Source: CBDVBZ01 sp965372355
GTDB taxonomy: Bacteria; Krumholzibacteriota; Krumholzibacteriia; WVZY01
Length of the DNA: 40,962 bases
Reading direction: 5' to 3'
Assembly (NCBI GenBank): GCA_965372355.1
Contig: CBDVBZ010000013.1
Location: 1-40,962 of the forward strand
Both the position numbers and the translations under genes were made by a program. The notes under the pieces were generated by a model, which ran no database searches, was not told the DNA's origin, and saw only the letters and a list, made by a program, of their open reading frames with translations. Below, in pieces: positions 7,993 to 16,154 of the stretch. Each line of letters starts with the position of its first letter. The stretch's first letter is position 1.

Positions 7993-9018
7993 CTATGACG
8001 CATTCTCAGCTGGAGCCGCTTCAGAAGCCGGCTGCTGCTCTTCTTTGCCACCGAGGATCGCTTCCACATCCATGCCGAGGTACAACTCCATTCCGGCAAG
8101 GATCTCCGCAATCTCTTTCAGACTTTGCTTGCCGAAGTTGCGGTACTTGAGCATCTCCTGTTCCGTGCGCGCAACGAGCTCGCCCAGAGTCTTGATGTTC
8201 GCGCGCCTCAGGCAGTTGCTGGAACGGACGGACAGCTCGAGTTCCTCGACGCTGCGGCTGAGCAACTCGCGGAGTTTTTCGAGTTCCTCATCGACTTCCT
8301 CTTCTTCTTCTTCCATCGGTTCCTCATCGAAGTAGATGAAGAGAAGCATGTGATCCTTCACGATCTTTGCCGCAAAACCCAGCGCGTCTTCCGTCGTCAC
8401 GCTGCCGTCGGTCGTGATCTCCAGGATCAGCTTGTCGTAGTCCGTTCGCTGACCGACACGAGTGTTCTCCACGATATACGCAACCCTCTGAACCGGTGAA
8501 AAATTCGAGTCCACCGGGATCAGACCGATATCGTAGCTATCGAGGTTGTGACTCTCTGCCGGCACATACCCGCGGCCATGGCCGATAAGAATCTGCATCT
8601 CGATCTTGGCGTTCTCAGTTGTTCTACAGATATACAGGTCCTTGTTGATGATCTCTATATCCGGATCTTCAGTGATGTCCGCCGCCGTTATCACGCCTTC
8701 CTTCTCGACGTTGAGCGTCAGAAACTTCGGGTCGTCGATATGCATCCTCACAACAAGCTGCTTAAGATTGAGAATGATGTCGGTGACATCCTCGAGAACA
8801 CCGGGTATGTTGCTCAGTTCGTGGAGCACACCGTCGATCCGCACCGCGGTCACAGAAGCACCCTGGATGGATGCCAATAGCGTCCGACGCAGGGCGTTTC
8901 CGATCGTCTGCCCGAATCCCCGCTCGAGGGGCTCAACAAAGAACCGGCCCGTGTTCGGGGTTGTCAGCTCCGGGTCCTTCTTGATTTCTTTTGGCATTAA
9001 GAGGTTACGCCACTTCAT
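7993..9018 (-). CDS. rpoA: RNA polymerase alpha subunit
   Basis: 341 residues, close to the usual 310-340. It scaffolds the core polymerase and carries promoter UP-element and activator contacts. The N-terminal assembly domain shows GRFFVEPLERGFGQTIGNALRR near residues 25-46. An acidic linker (MEEEEEEVDEELEK) follows, then the C-terminal helix-hairpin-helix domain with LELSVRSSNCLRRANIKTLG. The end is a short Ala/Glu/Ser tail (EAAPAENAS). AAGGAGA lies about 9 nt before ATG 9018. A second ATG (MPKEIKK) seven codons in is a less likely start because it is too far from that site. Confidence 0.98.
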   Translation of the reverse strand: MKWRNLLMPKEIKKDPELTTPNTGRFFVEPLERGFGQTIGNALRRTLLASIQGASVTAVRIDGVLHELSNIPGVLEDVTDIILNLKQLVVRMHIDDPKFLTLNVEKEGVITAADITEDPDIEIINKDLYICRTTENAKIEMQILIGHGRGYVPAESHNLDSYDIGLIPVDSNFSPVQRVAYIVENTRVGQRTDYDKLILEITTDGSVTTEDALGFAAKIVKDHMLLFIYFDEEPMEEEEEEVDEELEKLRELLSRSVEELELSVRSSNCLRRANIKTLGELVARTEQEMLKYRNFGKQSLKEIAEILAGMELYLGMDVEAILGGKEEQQPASEAAPAENAS

Positions 9019-9053
9019 GAATCACTATCTCCTTCGTAGCCAATCACAATAAA

Positions 9054-9683
9054 TTACTTGGAGTAGAGCTCGACGACCATCTGCTCGTCCATCGGCACAG
9101 GTATCACATCTCTGGCTGGAATCTCCAGAAACTCGCCCTCCATCTTGCTCTGATTGATATCCAGATAAGACACCATCTGTCTTGCGTCGATGCTCTTCAT
9201 ACTTTCCTGAATGAGGAATAGGTTCTTGCTTTTCTCTCTTGGCGAAATCCGGTCGCCGGGACTCACCAGATAGCTCGGAATGTTGACCTTTTTTCCGTTT
9301 ACCTGGAAATGATTATGACGGATAAACTGCCGCGCCATTGCACGTGACGAGCAGAACCCGAGACGATAAACGATATTATCGAGCCGCCGCTCGAGCAACC
9401 GGAGCAGGTTCGTACCCGTTATCCCCTTCTGCTGGGCGGCCTTCTCGAAGTATGTGTGAAACTGGTCTTCCAGCAAACCGTACATCCGTCTGATCTTCTG
9501 CTTTTCCCTGAGCTGTATGCTGTACTTGGACGGCTTGCCTCTCCGCCTCCGGCCGTGCTCTCCCGGCGGGTAGTTCCGCTTCTCGATCGCGCACTTGTTC
9601 GAATAGCACCGATCGCCCTTTAGAAAGAGCTTCTCGCCCTCGCGACGGCACAGCTTACATTTTGCATCTCGATATCTCGCCAT
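9054..9683 (-). CDS. rpsD: 30S ribosomal protein S4, zinc-binding type
   Basis: 209 residues, normal for S4. S4 nucleates 30S assembly on the 5' domain of 16S rRNA and in many bacteria represses its own operon. The N terminus keeps Cys9, Cys12, Cys26 and Cys31, the spacing of the zinc-bearing form seen in Thermus and many others. The S4 RNA-binding domain (LERRLDNIVYRLGF, then ARQFIRHNHFQVNG) lies at about 97-160. AGGAGAG precedes ATG 9683. It is 24 nt after rpsK and 35 nt before rpoA. Confidence 0.98.
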   Translation of the reverse strand: MARYRDAKCKLCRREGEKLFLKGDRCYSNKCAIEKRNYPPGEHGRRRRGKPSKYSIQLREKQKIRRMYGLLEDQFHTYFEKAAQQKGITGTNLLRLLERRLDNIVYRLGFCSSRAMARQFIRHNHFQVNGKKVNIPSYLVSPGDRISPREKSKNLFLIQESMKSIDARQMVSYLDINQSKMEGEFLEIPARDVIPVPMDEQMVVELYSK

Positions 9684-9707
9684 GAATCTCTCCTGCTCAG
9701 TGCCTCG

Positions 9708-10103
9708 TTAGACCCTGCGCCGTTTGCGCTGCCGGCAACCATTATGAGCCACCGGCGTCACGTCTTTTACCCTAGTTACTTCCAAACCCGCGGATTTGAG
9801 AGATCGGATCGCCGCCTCGCGGCCGGCGCCGGGTCCCTTGATCCACGCCTCGACCTTCTTCATCCCCAGGTCCATGACCTCCCGCGCGCAACGGTCCGCC
9901 GCCTGCTGCGCGGCAAACGGTGTGCTCTTACGCGATCCCTTGAATCCCATAGTGCCCGGACTCGCCCATGAGATGACATTACCGTTCAGATCCGTGATCG
10001 TGATCATCGTGTTGTTGAAAGTTGATTTGATGTGCGCAATGCCGGCGACATCTACTTTCTTGATCTTCTTCTTCTTTGTAGTCCGCCTGGTTGGTCTAGC
10101 CAA
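9708..10103 (-). CDS. rpsK: 30S ribosomal protein S11, TTG start
   Basis: 131 residues, standard length for S11, a platform protein that helps form the mRNA exit and E-site region. Recognisable segments are GIAHIKSTFNNTMITITD, AAQQAADRCA and the basic C terminus HNGCRQRKRRRV. The only start that gives the conserved N terminus (MARPTRR) is TTG 10103, preceded by a strong AGGAGGAA at 10107-10114. An extended double hairpin lies just upstream in the gap after rpsM, a plausible control element. Confidence 0.97.
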   Translation of the reverse strand: MARPTRRTTKKKKIKKVDVAGIAHIKSTFNNTMITITDLNGNVISWASPGTMGFKGSRKSTPFAAQQAADRCAREVMDLGMKKVEAWIKGPGAGREAAIRSLKSAGLEVTRVKDVTPVAHNGCRQRKRRRV

Positions 10104-10121
10104 AACTTCCTCCTAATTGGC

Positions 10122-10190
10122 CTGACAGTTAAGCTGCAACCGAAGGTTGTCAGCTTTAACTGACAGATGTAATGCGGCCCGAAGGGTCCG
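10122..10190 (-). promoter_or_regulatory. Two cUUCGg-capped hairpins before rpsK, possible translational control element
   Basis: In the 89-nt gap between rpsM and rpsK, minus-strand RNA would form two stem-loops. The first (about 10172-10190) pairs GCGG-(A)-CCC with GGG-CCGC around UUCG. The second (10122-10166) is a long stem of roughly 18 pairs with a mismatch and bulges: CTGTCAGTTAAAGCTGACAA against CAGCTTAACTGTCAG side sequence, also capped by C(UUCG)G. The rpsK ribosome binding site begins 8 nt downstream. In E. coli, S4 represses the alpha operon by binding a structure before rpsM; a similar role here is inference. Confidence 0.55.
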
Positions 10191-10192
10191 CG

Positions 10193-10567
10193 TTACTTTT
10201 TTTTCTTGCCCGCGCCCGGTCTCGCCTTCGGACCCTTGCGCGTCCGCGCGTTTGTGCTCGTGCGCTGACCGCGCACCGGTAGTCCGCGTTTATGCCTTAT
10301 CCCGCGGTAGCTCCCGATATCCATCAGCCGCTTGATGTGCTCGCGAATCTCACCCCGCAACGCGCCTTCAACCTTGAAATCGTTCTCAATGACGTTACGG
10401 ATCTTGATGGATTCTTCTTCATTCAAATCCTTCACACGGCGACTCGGATCCAAACCGGTCTTCTGACAGATCTGGCGCGCGGACGTCGGGCCGATTCCGA
10501 AGATATAGGTGAGGCTGATGACAAGGCGCTTATCGTTTGGGATATCTACGCCTGCAATTCGTGCCAA
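10193..10567 (-). CDS. rpsM: 30S ribosomal protein S13, TTG start
   Basis: 124 residues, normal for S13, the head protein that bridges to the 50S subunit and touches P-site tRNA. ARIAGVDIPNDKRLVISLTY, the helix-two-turn-helix core and RGIRHKRGLPVRGQRT, then the basic tail, are all typical. The start is TTG 10567, with AAGGAGAT about 7 nt upstream; no nearby ATG preserves the family N terminus. It follows rpmJ by 30 nt and precedes the twin hairpins and rpsK. Confidence 0.97.
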   Translation of the reverse strand: MARIAGVDIPNDKRLVISLTYIFGIGPTSARQICQKTGLDPSRRVKDLNEEESIKIRNVIENDFKVEGALRGEIREHIKRLMDIGSYRGIRHKRGLPVRGQRTSTNARTRKGPKARPGAGKKKK

Positions 10568-10597
10568 CGGATGATCTCCTTTCCAACCGCGAGGACG

Positions 10598-10711
10598 TTA
10601 GCCCTGACGTTGCTTATGCCGCTTGTTCTTGCAAATCACACGCAAAACCCCTTTTCGCCGGACTATTTTGCAGTGTGAGCACATTTTCTTTATCGAGCTT
10701 CTGACTTTCAT
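10598..10711 (-). CDS. rpmJ: 50S ribosomal protein L36
   Basis: A 37-residue gene, ATG 10711 to TAA 10598. Its translation begins MKVRSSIKKMCSHCK and ends KNKRHKQRQG, an unmistakable L36. The zinc ribbon is Cys11, Cys14, Cys27, His32, the zinc-binding (C+) form. L36 is the smallest 50S protein and helps organise 23S rRNA near the GTPase-factor side. It sits between infA (13 nt) and rpsM (30 nt), its usual place in the spc-alpha junction. Confidence 0.97.
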   Translation of the reverse strand: MKVRSSIKKMCSHCKIVRRKGVLRVICKNKRHKQRQG

Positions 10712-10724
10712 GGTATTTCCTTAC

Positions 10725-10943
10725 TCACTTGTACCGATAGATGATCCGTCCTCTAGTCAAATCGTACGGAGAAATCTCAATCGTCACGCGGTCACCCGGC
10801 AGGATCTTGATGAAGTGCATCCTCATCTTGCCGGAGACGTGGGCGAGAACCACATGCTTGTTCTCCAGCTCGACGCGGAAGGTCGTGTTCGGAAGAGCCT
10901 CAACGACCGTTCCCTCCACCGTTATCCCTTGTTCTTTTGCCAT
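10725..10943 (-). CDS. infA: Translation initiation factor IF-1
   Basis: 72 residues, exactly the usual length. The protein is a single OB-fold (MAKEQGITVEGTVVEALPNT, then GKMRMHFIKILPGDRVTIE and RGRIIYRYK). IF-1 binds the 30S A site during initiation and assists IF-2 and IF-3. The gene lies 33 nt after map and 13 nt before rpmJ, the common map-infA-rpmJ order. The ribosome binding site is weak. Confidence 0.98.
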   Translation of the reverse strand: MAKEQGITVEGTVVEALPNTTFRVELENKHVVLAHVSGKMRMHFIKILPGDRVTIEISPYDLTRGRIIYRYK

Positions 10944-10976
10944 TCGATCCGCTATAACCTGCTTCCTTATGTGACG

Positions 10977-11720
10977 TTAGCGAGTCAGAATCTCAGGGCC
11001 GTTCTCTGTGATCGCGATCGTGTCCTCAAAATGTGCCGACAGCGATTTGTCAACCGTGACGACCGTCCACCCATCATCCTTCGTAAACACGTCGCCTTTG
11101 CCAGCGTTGATCATCGGCTCTATCGCGATGACCAGCCCTTCCTCGAGCTCCGGCCCCTGCGACGGCGGTCCGAAGTTCGGTACCTGCGGTTCCTCGTGCA
11201 TTCGCTGCCCGATCCCGTGCCCGACCAGCGTCCTCACGACCGAGAACCCGTTCCCGACGGCGTGCGTCTCCACATCGTGCGAGATGTCGGTGAGCCGGTT
11301 GCCAACACAGGCCTTGGCGATACCTCGCTCGAGCGCCTGCTGCGTCACTTCCAGAAGCTTCTGCGCTTCTCTAGATATCTCGCCGACCGGAAACGTCCTC
11401 GCCGCGTCGGAGTAGTAGCCATCCTTGAAGACGCCGATGTCGACACCGCAGATATCACCGTCTTCGAGGACGCGGCCGTTGGGCATCCCGTGGACGACTT
11501 CGTCGTTGACCGATATACACGTCGCAGCCGGATACCCGTGAAACCCTTTGAACGCCGGTGTCGCTCCGGCTTTCAGAATGAGCTTTTCGATCGCCCGGTC
11601 GATATCCCGTTTCTTGACGCCCGGCTTGATCATCTCGCCAGCTATCGCCAGGCAGTCCCTCACGATCGCCCCGTTCTTCTTCATTATTGCGATCTCTGCC
11701 GGCGATTTCAGATAAATCAT
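10977..11720 (-). CDS. map: Methionine aminopeptidase, type I
   Basis: 247 residues, the usual size of the bacterial type I enzyme, which removes the initiator methionine from nascent proteins. The five metal ligands can be placed: the two aspartates in GVDIGVFKDGYYSDAART, the histidine in GHGIGQRMHE, and glutamates in AIEPMI and the late FEDTIAITE segment. The start ATG overlaps the adk stop by 4 nt (ATGA), so translation is probably coupled. The placement adk-map-infA is standard for the spc cluster. Confidence 0.98.
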   Translation of the reverse strand: MIYLKSPAEIAIMKKNGAIVRDCLAIAGEMIKPGVKKRDIDRAIEKLILKAGATPAFKGFHGYPAATCISVNDEVVHGMPNGRVLEDGDICGVDIGVFKDGYYSDAARTFPVGEISREAQKLLEVTQQALERGIAKACVGNRLTDISHDVETHAVGNGFSVVRTLVGHGIGQRMHEEPQVPNFGPPSQGPELEEGLVIAIEPMINAGKGDVFTKDDGWTVVTVDKSLSAHFEDTIAITENGPEILTR

Positions 11721-12361
11721 GAACCAACCAGTCCAGCTAACTCGTCTTTGATCTCATCGATCGACCGAGAACCGTTCACGCGGTGAACCGTGCGCCGCGT
11801 CTCGTAGAAATCCAGCACGGGAAGCGTTGCCTCGTTATAGACCTTCAACCGCTGGCGAATCGTCTCCGGTTCGTCATCGCTACGCTGAACGAGCTCACCG
11901 CCACAGCTGTCACACTTCCCCTTTTGCTTGGGCGGCTTATTCACGAGGTTGTAGACGGCCTTGCACGACGCACATGTCCGCCGGCTCGACAGCCTGGAGA
12001 CCACCTCATCCGTATCGACATCGAGAAAAACCACCGCGTCGATCCCCTGGCCTACCTCGCCCAGCACACCATCGAGAGCCTCCGCCTGCCCAGCCGTTCT
12101 CGGATAGCCGTCCAGGATCCAGCCGGTGCTGCCCTCGCTCTCGAGGATCGCATCTTTCACGAGCCGGAGGACCATCTCATCCGGAACCAGGTTGCCCGAG
12201 GCGATGATCCCTTCGATTTTCTTTCCCAATTCGTCTTTTCTGGCCACCGCGGCCCGGAGCAGGTCACCCGACGAGACGTGCTTCATTTTGTTTCGTTCCG
12301 ACAGAACCGCCGCCTGAGTGCCTTTGCCCGAACCGGGAGCTCCTAGCATGACGAGATTCAT
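11717..12361 (-). CDS. adk: Adenylate kinase with zinc-type LID
   Basis: 214 residues. It catalyses ATP + AMP to 2 ADP in the cytoplasm. The P-loop GAPGSGKGTQ is at residues 7-16, the AMP-binding DGYPRT at 84-89, and the LID carries Cys130, Cys133, Cys150 and Cys153, a structural zinc site typical of the long bacterial form. Only 1 nt separates it from the secY stop codon and it overlaps map by 4 nt, so the three are likely translated in a coupled way. Confidence 0.98.
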   Translation of the reverse strand: MNLVMLGAPGSGKGTQAAVLSERNKMKHVSSGDLLRAAVARKDELGKKIEGIIASGNLVPDEMVLRLVKDAILESEGSTGWILDGYPRTAGQAEALDGVLGEVGQGIDAVVFLDVDTDEVVSRLSSRRTCASCKAVYNLVNKPPKQKGKCDSCGGELVQRSDDEPETIRQRLKVYNEATLPVLDFYETRRTVHRVNGSRSIDEIKDELAGLVGS

Positions 12362-12362
12362 G

Positions 12363-13673
12363 TTATCTCCGTCCCCTTAGACGACCGTGCTTTGTAAAAC
12401 CCTCGTAGTGTCTCATCAACAGGTGCGACTCCAGCTGCCTCAACGTATCGAGCACAACGCCAACGGTAATGAGAAGCCCCGTACCACCAAAGTAAAACGG
12501 CACATCCGCCCGCGTGATCAGGACGTCCGGCAGAACGGCAATGGCTGCCAGAAACATCGCACCGGGCAGCGTGATCCTTGTCAGCACCCGATCAATGAAC
12601 TCCGCCGTTCGTTTGCCCGGACGGATACCCGGGATAAACCCACCGGACTTTTTCATGTTCTCCGCCACGTCGACCGGGTTCATCACGATAGCGGTGTAGA
12701 AATACGCAAAAAAGATAATGATAACCGAATAGAGAACCAGATATACGATATGCCCCGGTGTCAGTATGAGCGCGATACTCTGCATAAACATCAGGTTCGG
12801 GATGAACGCCGCGATCGTCCCCGGGAACATGATGATCGACTGAGCGAAAATGATCGGGATAACACCCGCAATATTGACGCCCAATGGAATAAAGCTCGCC
12901 TGTCCCCCGTATATCTTGCGACCTACAACGCGTTTAGCGTACTGCACCGGTATTCGCCGCTGCCCCTGTGTGATAAAGATGATCCCGGCGACCACCACGA
13001 CCATCATGGCCATCAGAAGCAGCAACTTGAACGGAGACATCTGACCGATCGAAACGGCGCGCCATGTATTGAGCAAGTCCGTCGGGTACCTTGCGATAAT
13101 CCCGATCATGATAATCAACGATATCCCGTTTCCTATACCCCGCTCCGTGATCTGTTCGCCGAGCCACATGACGAAGACGGTACCGCAGGTCAGCGTCAAC
13201 ACCGTGACAATACGAAATCCCATGCCCGGGTTGGCCACTGCGAGCTCGCCTCCCGCTCCGCGCAGGCTTTCGAGAAAGATCGCAATGCCAATGGACTGAA
13301 TGACAGCGAGAATCACCGTACCGTAACGCGTGTACTGCGTGATCTTCTTCCGACCCTCTTCGCCCTCCTTCGCCAGCTTCTCGAAGTAGGGAACCACCGC
13401 CTGGAACAACTGCAGGATAATCGAGGCGCTGATATAGGGCATGATCCCCAGAGCAAAGATCGTCGCTTTCTCGAGATTGCCCCCGGCAAAGAGATCATAC
13501 AGCCCCAGGATCGTGCCCTGCTTGCCGGCAAAAAACGCCGTCAACACAGAGGCATCCACGCCCGGCGCTGTGATGTGACCACCAATTCGGTACACAACCA
13601 GAATCGAAAGCGTAAAGAGCACCTTGCGCTTCAGCTCCGGGATGCCAAATATCTCTTGAAGCTTACCTATCAT
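12363..13673 (-). CDS. secY: Preprotein translocase subunit SecY
   Basis: 436 residues, typical of SecY, the ten-helix channel of the Sec translocon in the inner membrane. Signature pieces include the plug region GLYDLFAGGNLEKATIFALG, IMPYISASIILQL, the loop GEEGRKKITQYTRYGT, IGNGISLIIMIGI and FIPGIRPGKRTAEFI. Its partner SecE is encoded at 39032-39217 in the same block. It lies between rplO (30 nt) and adk (1 nt), the standard spc order. Confidence 0.98.
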   Translation of the reverse strand: MIGKLQEIFGIPELKRKVLFTLSILVVYRIGGHITAPGVDASVLTAFFAGKQGTILGLYDLFAGGNLEKATIFALGIMPYISASIILQLFQAVVPYFEKLAKEGEEGRKKITQYTRYGTVILAVIQSIGIAIFLESLRGAGGELAVANPGMGFRIVTVLTLTCGTVFVMWLGEQITERGIGNGISLIIMIGIIARYPTDLLNTWRAVSIGQMSPFKLLLLMAMMVVVVAGIIFITQGQRRIPVQYAKRVVGRKIYGGQASFIPLGVNIAGVIPIIFAQSIIMFPGTIAAFIPNLMFMQSIALILTPGHIVYLVLYSVIIIFFAYFYTAIVMNPVDVAENMKKSGGFIPGIRPGKRTAEFIDRVLTRITLPGAMFLAAIAVLPDVLITRADVPFYFGGTGLLITVGVVLDTLRQLESHLLMRHYEGFTKHGRLRGRR

Positions 13674-13703
13674 TTGTCAAAGAGCGACGAGCCTGTATGC
13701 GAC

Positions 13704-14150
13704 TCATCTCTCGAGGATCTGAACCTGTCCTCCAGCTTTCTCGACACGTTCTCTGGCCGATTTCGTGCACGCATGAACAATGATCTTCACCGGTCGATCG
13801 ATGTCGCCGCTACCGAGTAACTTGACTCTGGCTTTGCGCTTCTTGATCAACCCGGCCTCTCTCAAGACCTTCACGTCCACCTCCGCATCGGCTGGAAACC
13901 GCTTTAGATCCTCGATGTTTACGATCTCATAGATCGTTTTGAATGCGTTGTGAAAACCTCGTTTTGGGACGCGCCTTTGAAGCGGCATCTGCCCACCCTC
14001 GAACCACGGGTGCTTCTTGGAGCCGGAACGTGAACGCTGTCCGTTCTGTCCCCGGCAACACGTCTTTCCGTGGCCCGAGCCCGTTCCACAGCCGACCCGT
14101 TTCCGTTTCTTCTTTGCACCCTCTGCGGGTTTTAGTTCTCCCAGTTTCAT
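13704..14150 (-). CDS. rplO: 50S ribosomal protein L15
   Basis: 148 residues, normal for L15, a 50S core protein added late in assembly. The Gly-rich basic N-terminal arm (KKKRKRVGCGTGSGHGKT, then GQNGQRSRSG) and FEGGQMPLQRRVPKRGF are typical. Its ATG overlaps the rpmD stop by one base (TAATG), which suggests translational coupling. secY follows after 30 nt. Confidence 0.98.
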   Translation of the reverse strand: MKLGELKPAEGAKKKRKRVGCGTGSGHGKTCCRGQNGQRSRSGSKKHPWFEGGQMPLQRRVPKRGFHNAFKTIYEIVNIEDLKRFPADAEVDVKVLREAGLIKKRKARVKLLGSGDIDRPVKIIVHACTKSARERVEKAGGQVQILER

Positions 14151-14557
14151 TACTCAGCCTTCTCTTTGTCCGGTTCCTTCTCGGTCGCTGCCTCTTCCTT
14201 CACCGGCGCTTCCGTTGTCTTTGCTTCTTTGGTGTCCTTCTCCGTCATATGCTCCGCGGATAATCTCTCCGCAGGCTTCTCCTTCGCGGCCGCTTCTGCG
14301 GGCGCGTCCACCGCCGCAGCCGGTTTGGCGGCGGGCTTCACCTTGGGAGACACAGCCCTGGGTTTCCTGGCCGCCTTCACTTCCTCGACGTGAACGAGGT
14401 GCCGTACCTGATTCAGCATCCCTCTCAGCTGAGGGGTGTCGTTCTTCGTCAGGGTTTCCTGGTGGCGATGAAAACCAATCGCCTTCATCGTCGCCTTATG
14501 CCCCGGCTGACTCCCGATCAGGCTCTTCACCTGCGTTATCTTCAGCTTTTTTGCCAT
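14150..14557 (-). CDS. rpmD: 50S ribosomal protein L30 with long Ala/Lys/Glu tail
   Basis: 135 residues against about 60 for a usual L30. The core is residues 1-60 (KLKITQVKSLIGSQPGHKAT, LRGMLNQVRHLVHVEE). Residues 61-135 are a low-complexity tail of Ala, Lys, Glu, Pro and Thr, probably disordered. ATG 14557 lies inside the 3' end of rpsE, giving a 62-nt overlap in another frame; the conserved N terminus leaves no later start. AAGG lies about 8 nt upstream. The stop overlaps the rplO start by one base. Confidence 0.95.
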   Translation of the reverse strand: MAKKLKITQVKSLIGSQPGHKATMKAIGFHRHQETLTKNDTPQLRGMLNQVRHLVHVEEVKAARKPRAVSPKVKPAAKPAAAVDAPAEAAAKEKPAERLSAEHMTEKDTKEAKTTEAPVKEEAATEKEPDKEKAE

Positions 14558-15116
14558 TCTCCGTGCCTTCTATACCGAACAATGCATTGATACTAATTCC
14601 GCGCCGTTTGGCCACATCTTTTGCGCTCTCGAGCTGCGCCAATCCGGCCATCGTCGCCTTCACAATATTATGAGGGTTGTTCGAACCCAGCGATTTCGCC
14701 AGGATGTCTCGAATACCCGCCGACTCCATGATGGCGCGCACGGGCCCACCGGCGATTACCCCGGTACCCGGAGAAGCGGGCTTGAGGTGAACGTACCCGG
14801 CCCCGTACTTGCCTTTGACGGTGAACGGTATCGTACCGCCGATCATGGGTATACGAACCATCGAACGCCTCGCGGCATCCGACGCCTTGCGAATCGCATC
14901 GGCTATCTCGTTGGCCTTGCCCAACCCGACACCCACTTTACCCATGCCGTCCCCAACAGCGACAATGGCGTTGAAACTGAACCGCCGCCCACCCTTGACC
15001 ACCTTTGCCACGCGATTGATGTGTATCGTCTGTTCGATGTATTCCGATTTGTCGCCCCTGTCGCCCCTGCGGGGGCCATCACCACGTCTGCCGCGCGGAT
15101 TCCGTGTATCAGCCAT
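14496..15116 (-). CDS. rpsE: 30S ribosomal protein S5
   Basis: 206 residues, longer than the common 160-170. S5 lies at the mRNA entry side of the 30S subunit and affects decoding accuracy. The family core runs from about residue 27 (YIEQTIHINRVAKVVKGGRR) through ANEIADAIRKA, GGTIPFTVKGKYGAG and AGIRDILAKSLGSNNPHN to about 185. A basic N-terminal extension (RNPRGRRGDGPRRGDRGD) and an acidic C-terminal tail flank it. The last 62 nt also encode the start of L30 in another frame. Confidence 0.97.
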   Translation of the reverse strand: MADTRNPRGRRGDGPRRGDRGDKSEYIEQTIHINRVAKVVKGGRRFSFNAIVAVGDGMGKVGVGLGKANEIADAIRKASDAARRSMVRIPMIGGTIPFTVKGKYGAGYVHLKPASPGTGVIAGGPVRAIMESAGIRDILAKSLGSNNPHNIVKATMAGLAQLESAKDVAKRRGISINALFGIEGTENGKKAEDNAGEEPDRESAGA

Positions 15117-15192
15117 GTGTCACTTCCCCTCCCCCATTGCCGCTGCGATCGAACGCATGTGCTTCCTCTCTTTCTTGTCGCATACCGGGGTC

Positions 15193-15564
15193 CTAGAACT
15201 CCAGACCGGCCGACCTTGCGCCGTCCGCGAGGGCTGCTATTCGACCGTGGTACCGATATCCGCCCCGATCAAAAGCAACCTTCTGGATGCCGCGTTCTTT
15301 GGCCGCTTCCGCGAGCTTCTTGCCCACCTCACGCGCGGCTGCCGTCTTTTTGCCGACCTTCTTGTCCGCCTTGACTTCGCCGAGCTTCTGTGTCGAGGCG
15401 GCTACCAGAGTTCGTCCCTCTGAATCATCGATGAGCTGAGCATATATATGCTTTGCGCTCTTGAATACGCACAGGCGCGGTCGCCCGGCATCGCCGAGTA
15501 TCTTCTTGCGAACCCGGCGGTGGCGTCTGTGTCTCTGAGTGCGTTTGCGTTTGTTGGCGTCCAT
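15193..15564 (-). CDS. rplR: 50S ribosomal protein L18
   Basis: 123 residues, normal for L18, which binds 5S rRNA in the central protuberance together with L5 and L25. RRHRRVRKKILGDAGRPRLCVFKS and the end FDRGGYRYHGRIAALADGAR are typical. It follows rplF by 47 nt and precedes rpsE by 76 nt. That gap holds the strong GGGGGAGGGGAAG ribosome binding site of rpsE and nothing else I can identify. Confidence 0.98.
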   Translation of the reverse strand: MDANKRKRTQRHRRHRRVRKKILGDAGRPRLCVFKSAKHIYAQLIDDSEGRTLVAASTQKLGEVKADKKVGKKTAAAREVGKKLAEAAKERGIQKVAFDRGGYRYHGRIAALADGARSAGLEF

Positions 15565-15611
15565 AACCCTATCCCTGATAACCTGTTACAGCCGAGGAGG
15601 CTCGGAACCGA

Positions 15612-16154
15612 TCAGGCCCCAACCGCCGTCTTTCCGGCCTTTCGCCGAATGTATTCGCCTACGTACTTGATCCCTTTACCCTTGTACGGTTCCGGCGGAC
15701 GAACCTTACGAATATCCGCACAGATCTGCCCGACGCGATCCTTCTCGATGCCGCTGACCTTGATCTGCGTCGGCGCCGGGGTCTCGATTGTTATTCCCTC
15801 GGGAACATCGAAGTTCACGGGATGCGAGTACCCCACCGTCAGCACCAGTTGTTTGCCTTTGACCTCGGCCTTGTAGCCCACACCGACGATCTCGAGCTGT
15901 TTCTCGAATCCCTTCGTTACGCCTTCTACCATGTTGGCGAGTAACGTACGGGCCAAACCGTGCAGCGAACGCGATGTCTGGTCATTCTTGCGACGGACCA
16001 CACGGATCACACCGCCCTCCTGGTTGTAATCACACGCCGCCGGCAGCGCCTTGCTGATCGTGCCTTTCGGCCCCTTGACGCTGGCGACCTCGCCCTCGAA
16101 AGCTACGGTCACACCACTCGGGATCTCTATGGGCTGTAAACCGACACGCGACAT
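15612..16154 (-). CDS. rplF: 50S ribosomal protein L6
   Basis: 180 residues, the standard length. L6 sits at the base of the L7/L12 stalk near the sarcin-ricin loop and the factor-binding site. The protein begins SRVGLQPIEIPSGVTVAFEG and contains GVGYKAEVKGKQLVLTVGYSHPV and the signature PPEPYKGKGIKYVGEYI near the C terminus. Its ATG overlaps the rpsH stop by a single base (TAATG), consistent with coupled translation. Confidence 0.98.
   Translation of the reverse strand: MSRVGLQPIEIPSGVTVAFEGEVASVKGPKGTISKALPAACDYNQEGGVIRVVRRKNDQTSRSLHGLARTLLANMVEGVTKGFEKQLEIVGVGYKAEVKGKQLVLTVGYSHPVNFDVPEGITIETPAPTQIKVSGIEKDRVGQICADIRKVRPPEPYKGKGIKYVGEYIRRKAGKTAVGA

Noticed and set aside
12387..13820. A 477-codon open frame on the plus strand opposite secY and rplO
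   Set aside because: It is antisense to two clear conserved genes, has no recognisable domain and reads as a His/Arg/Asp-rich mirror of GC-rich coding DNA.
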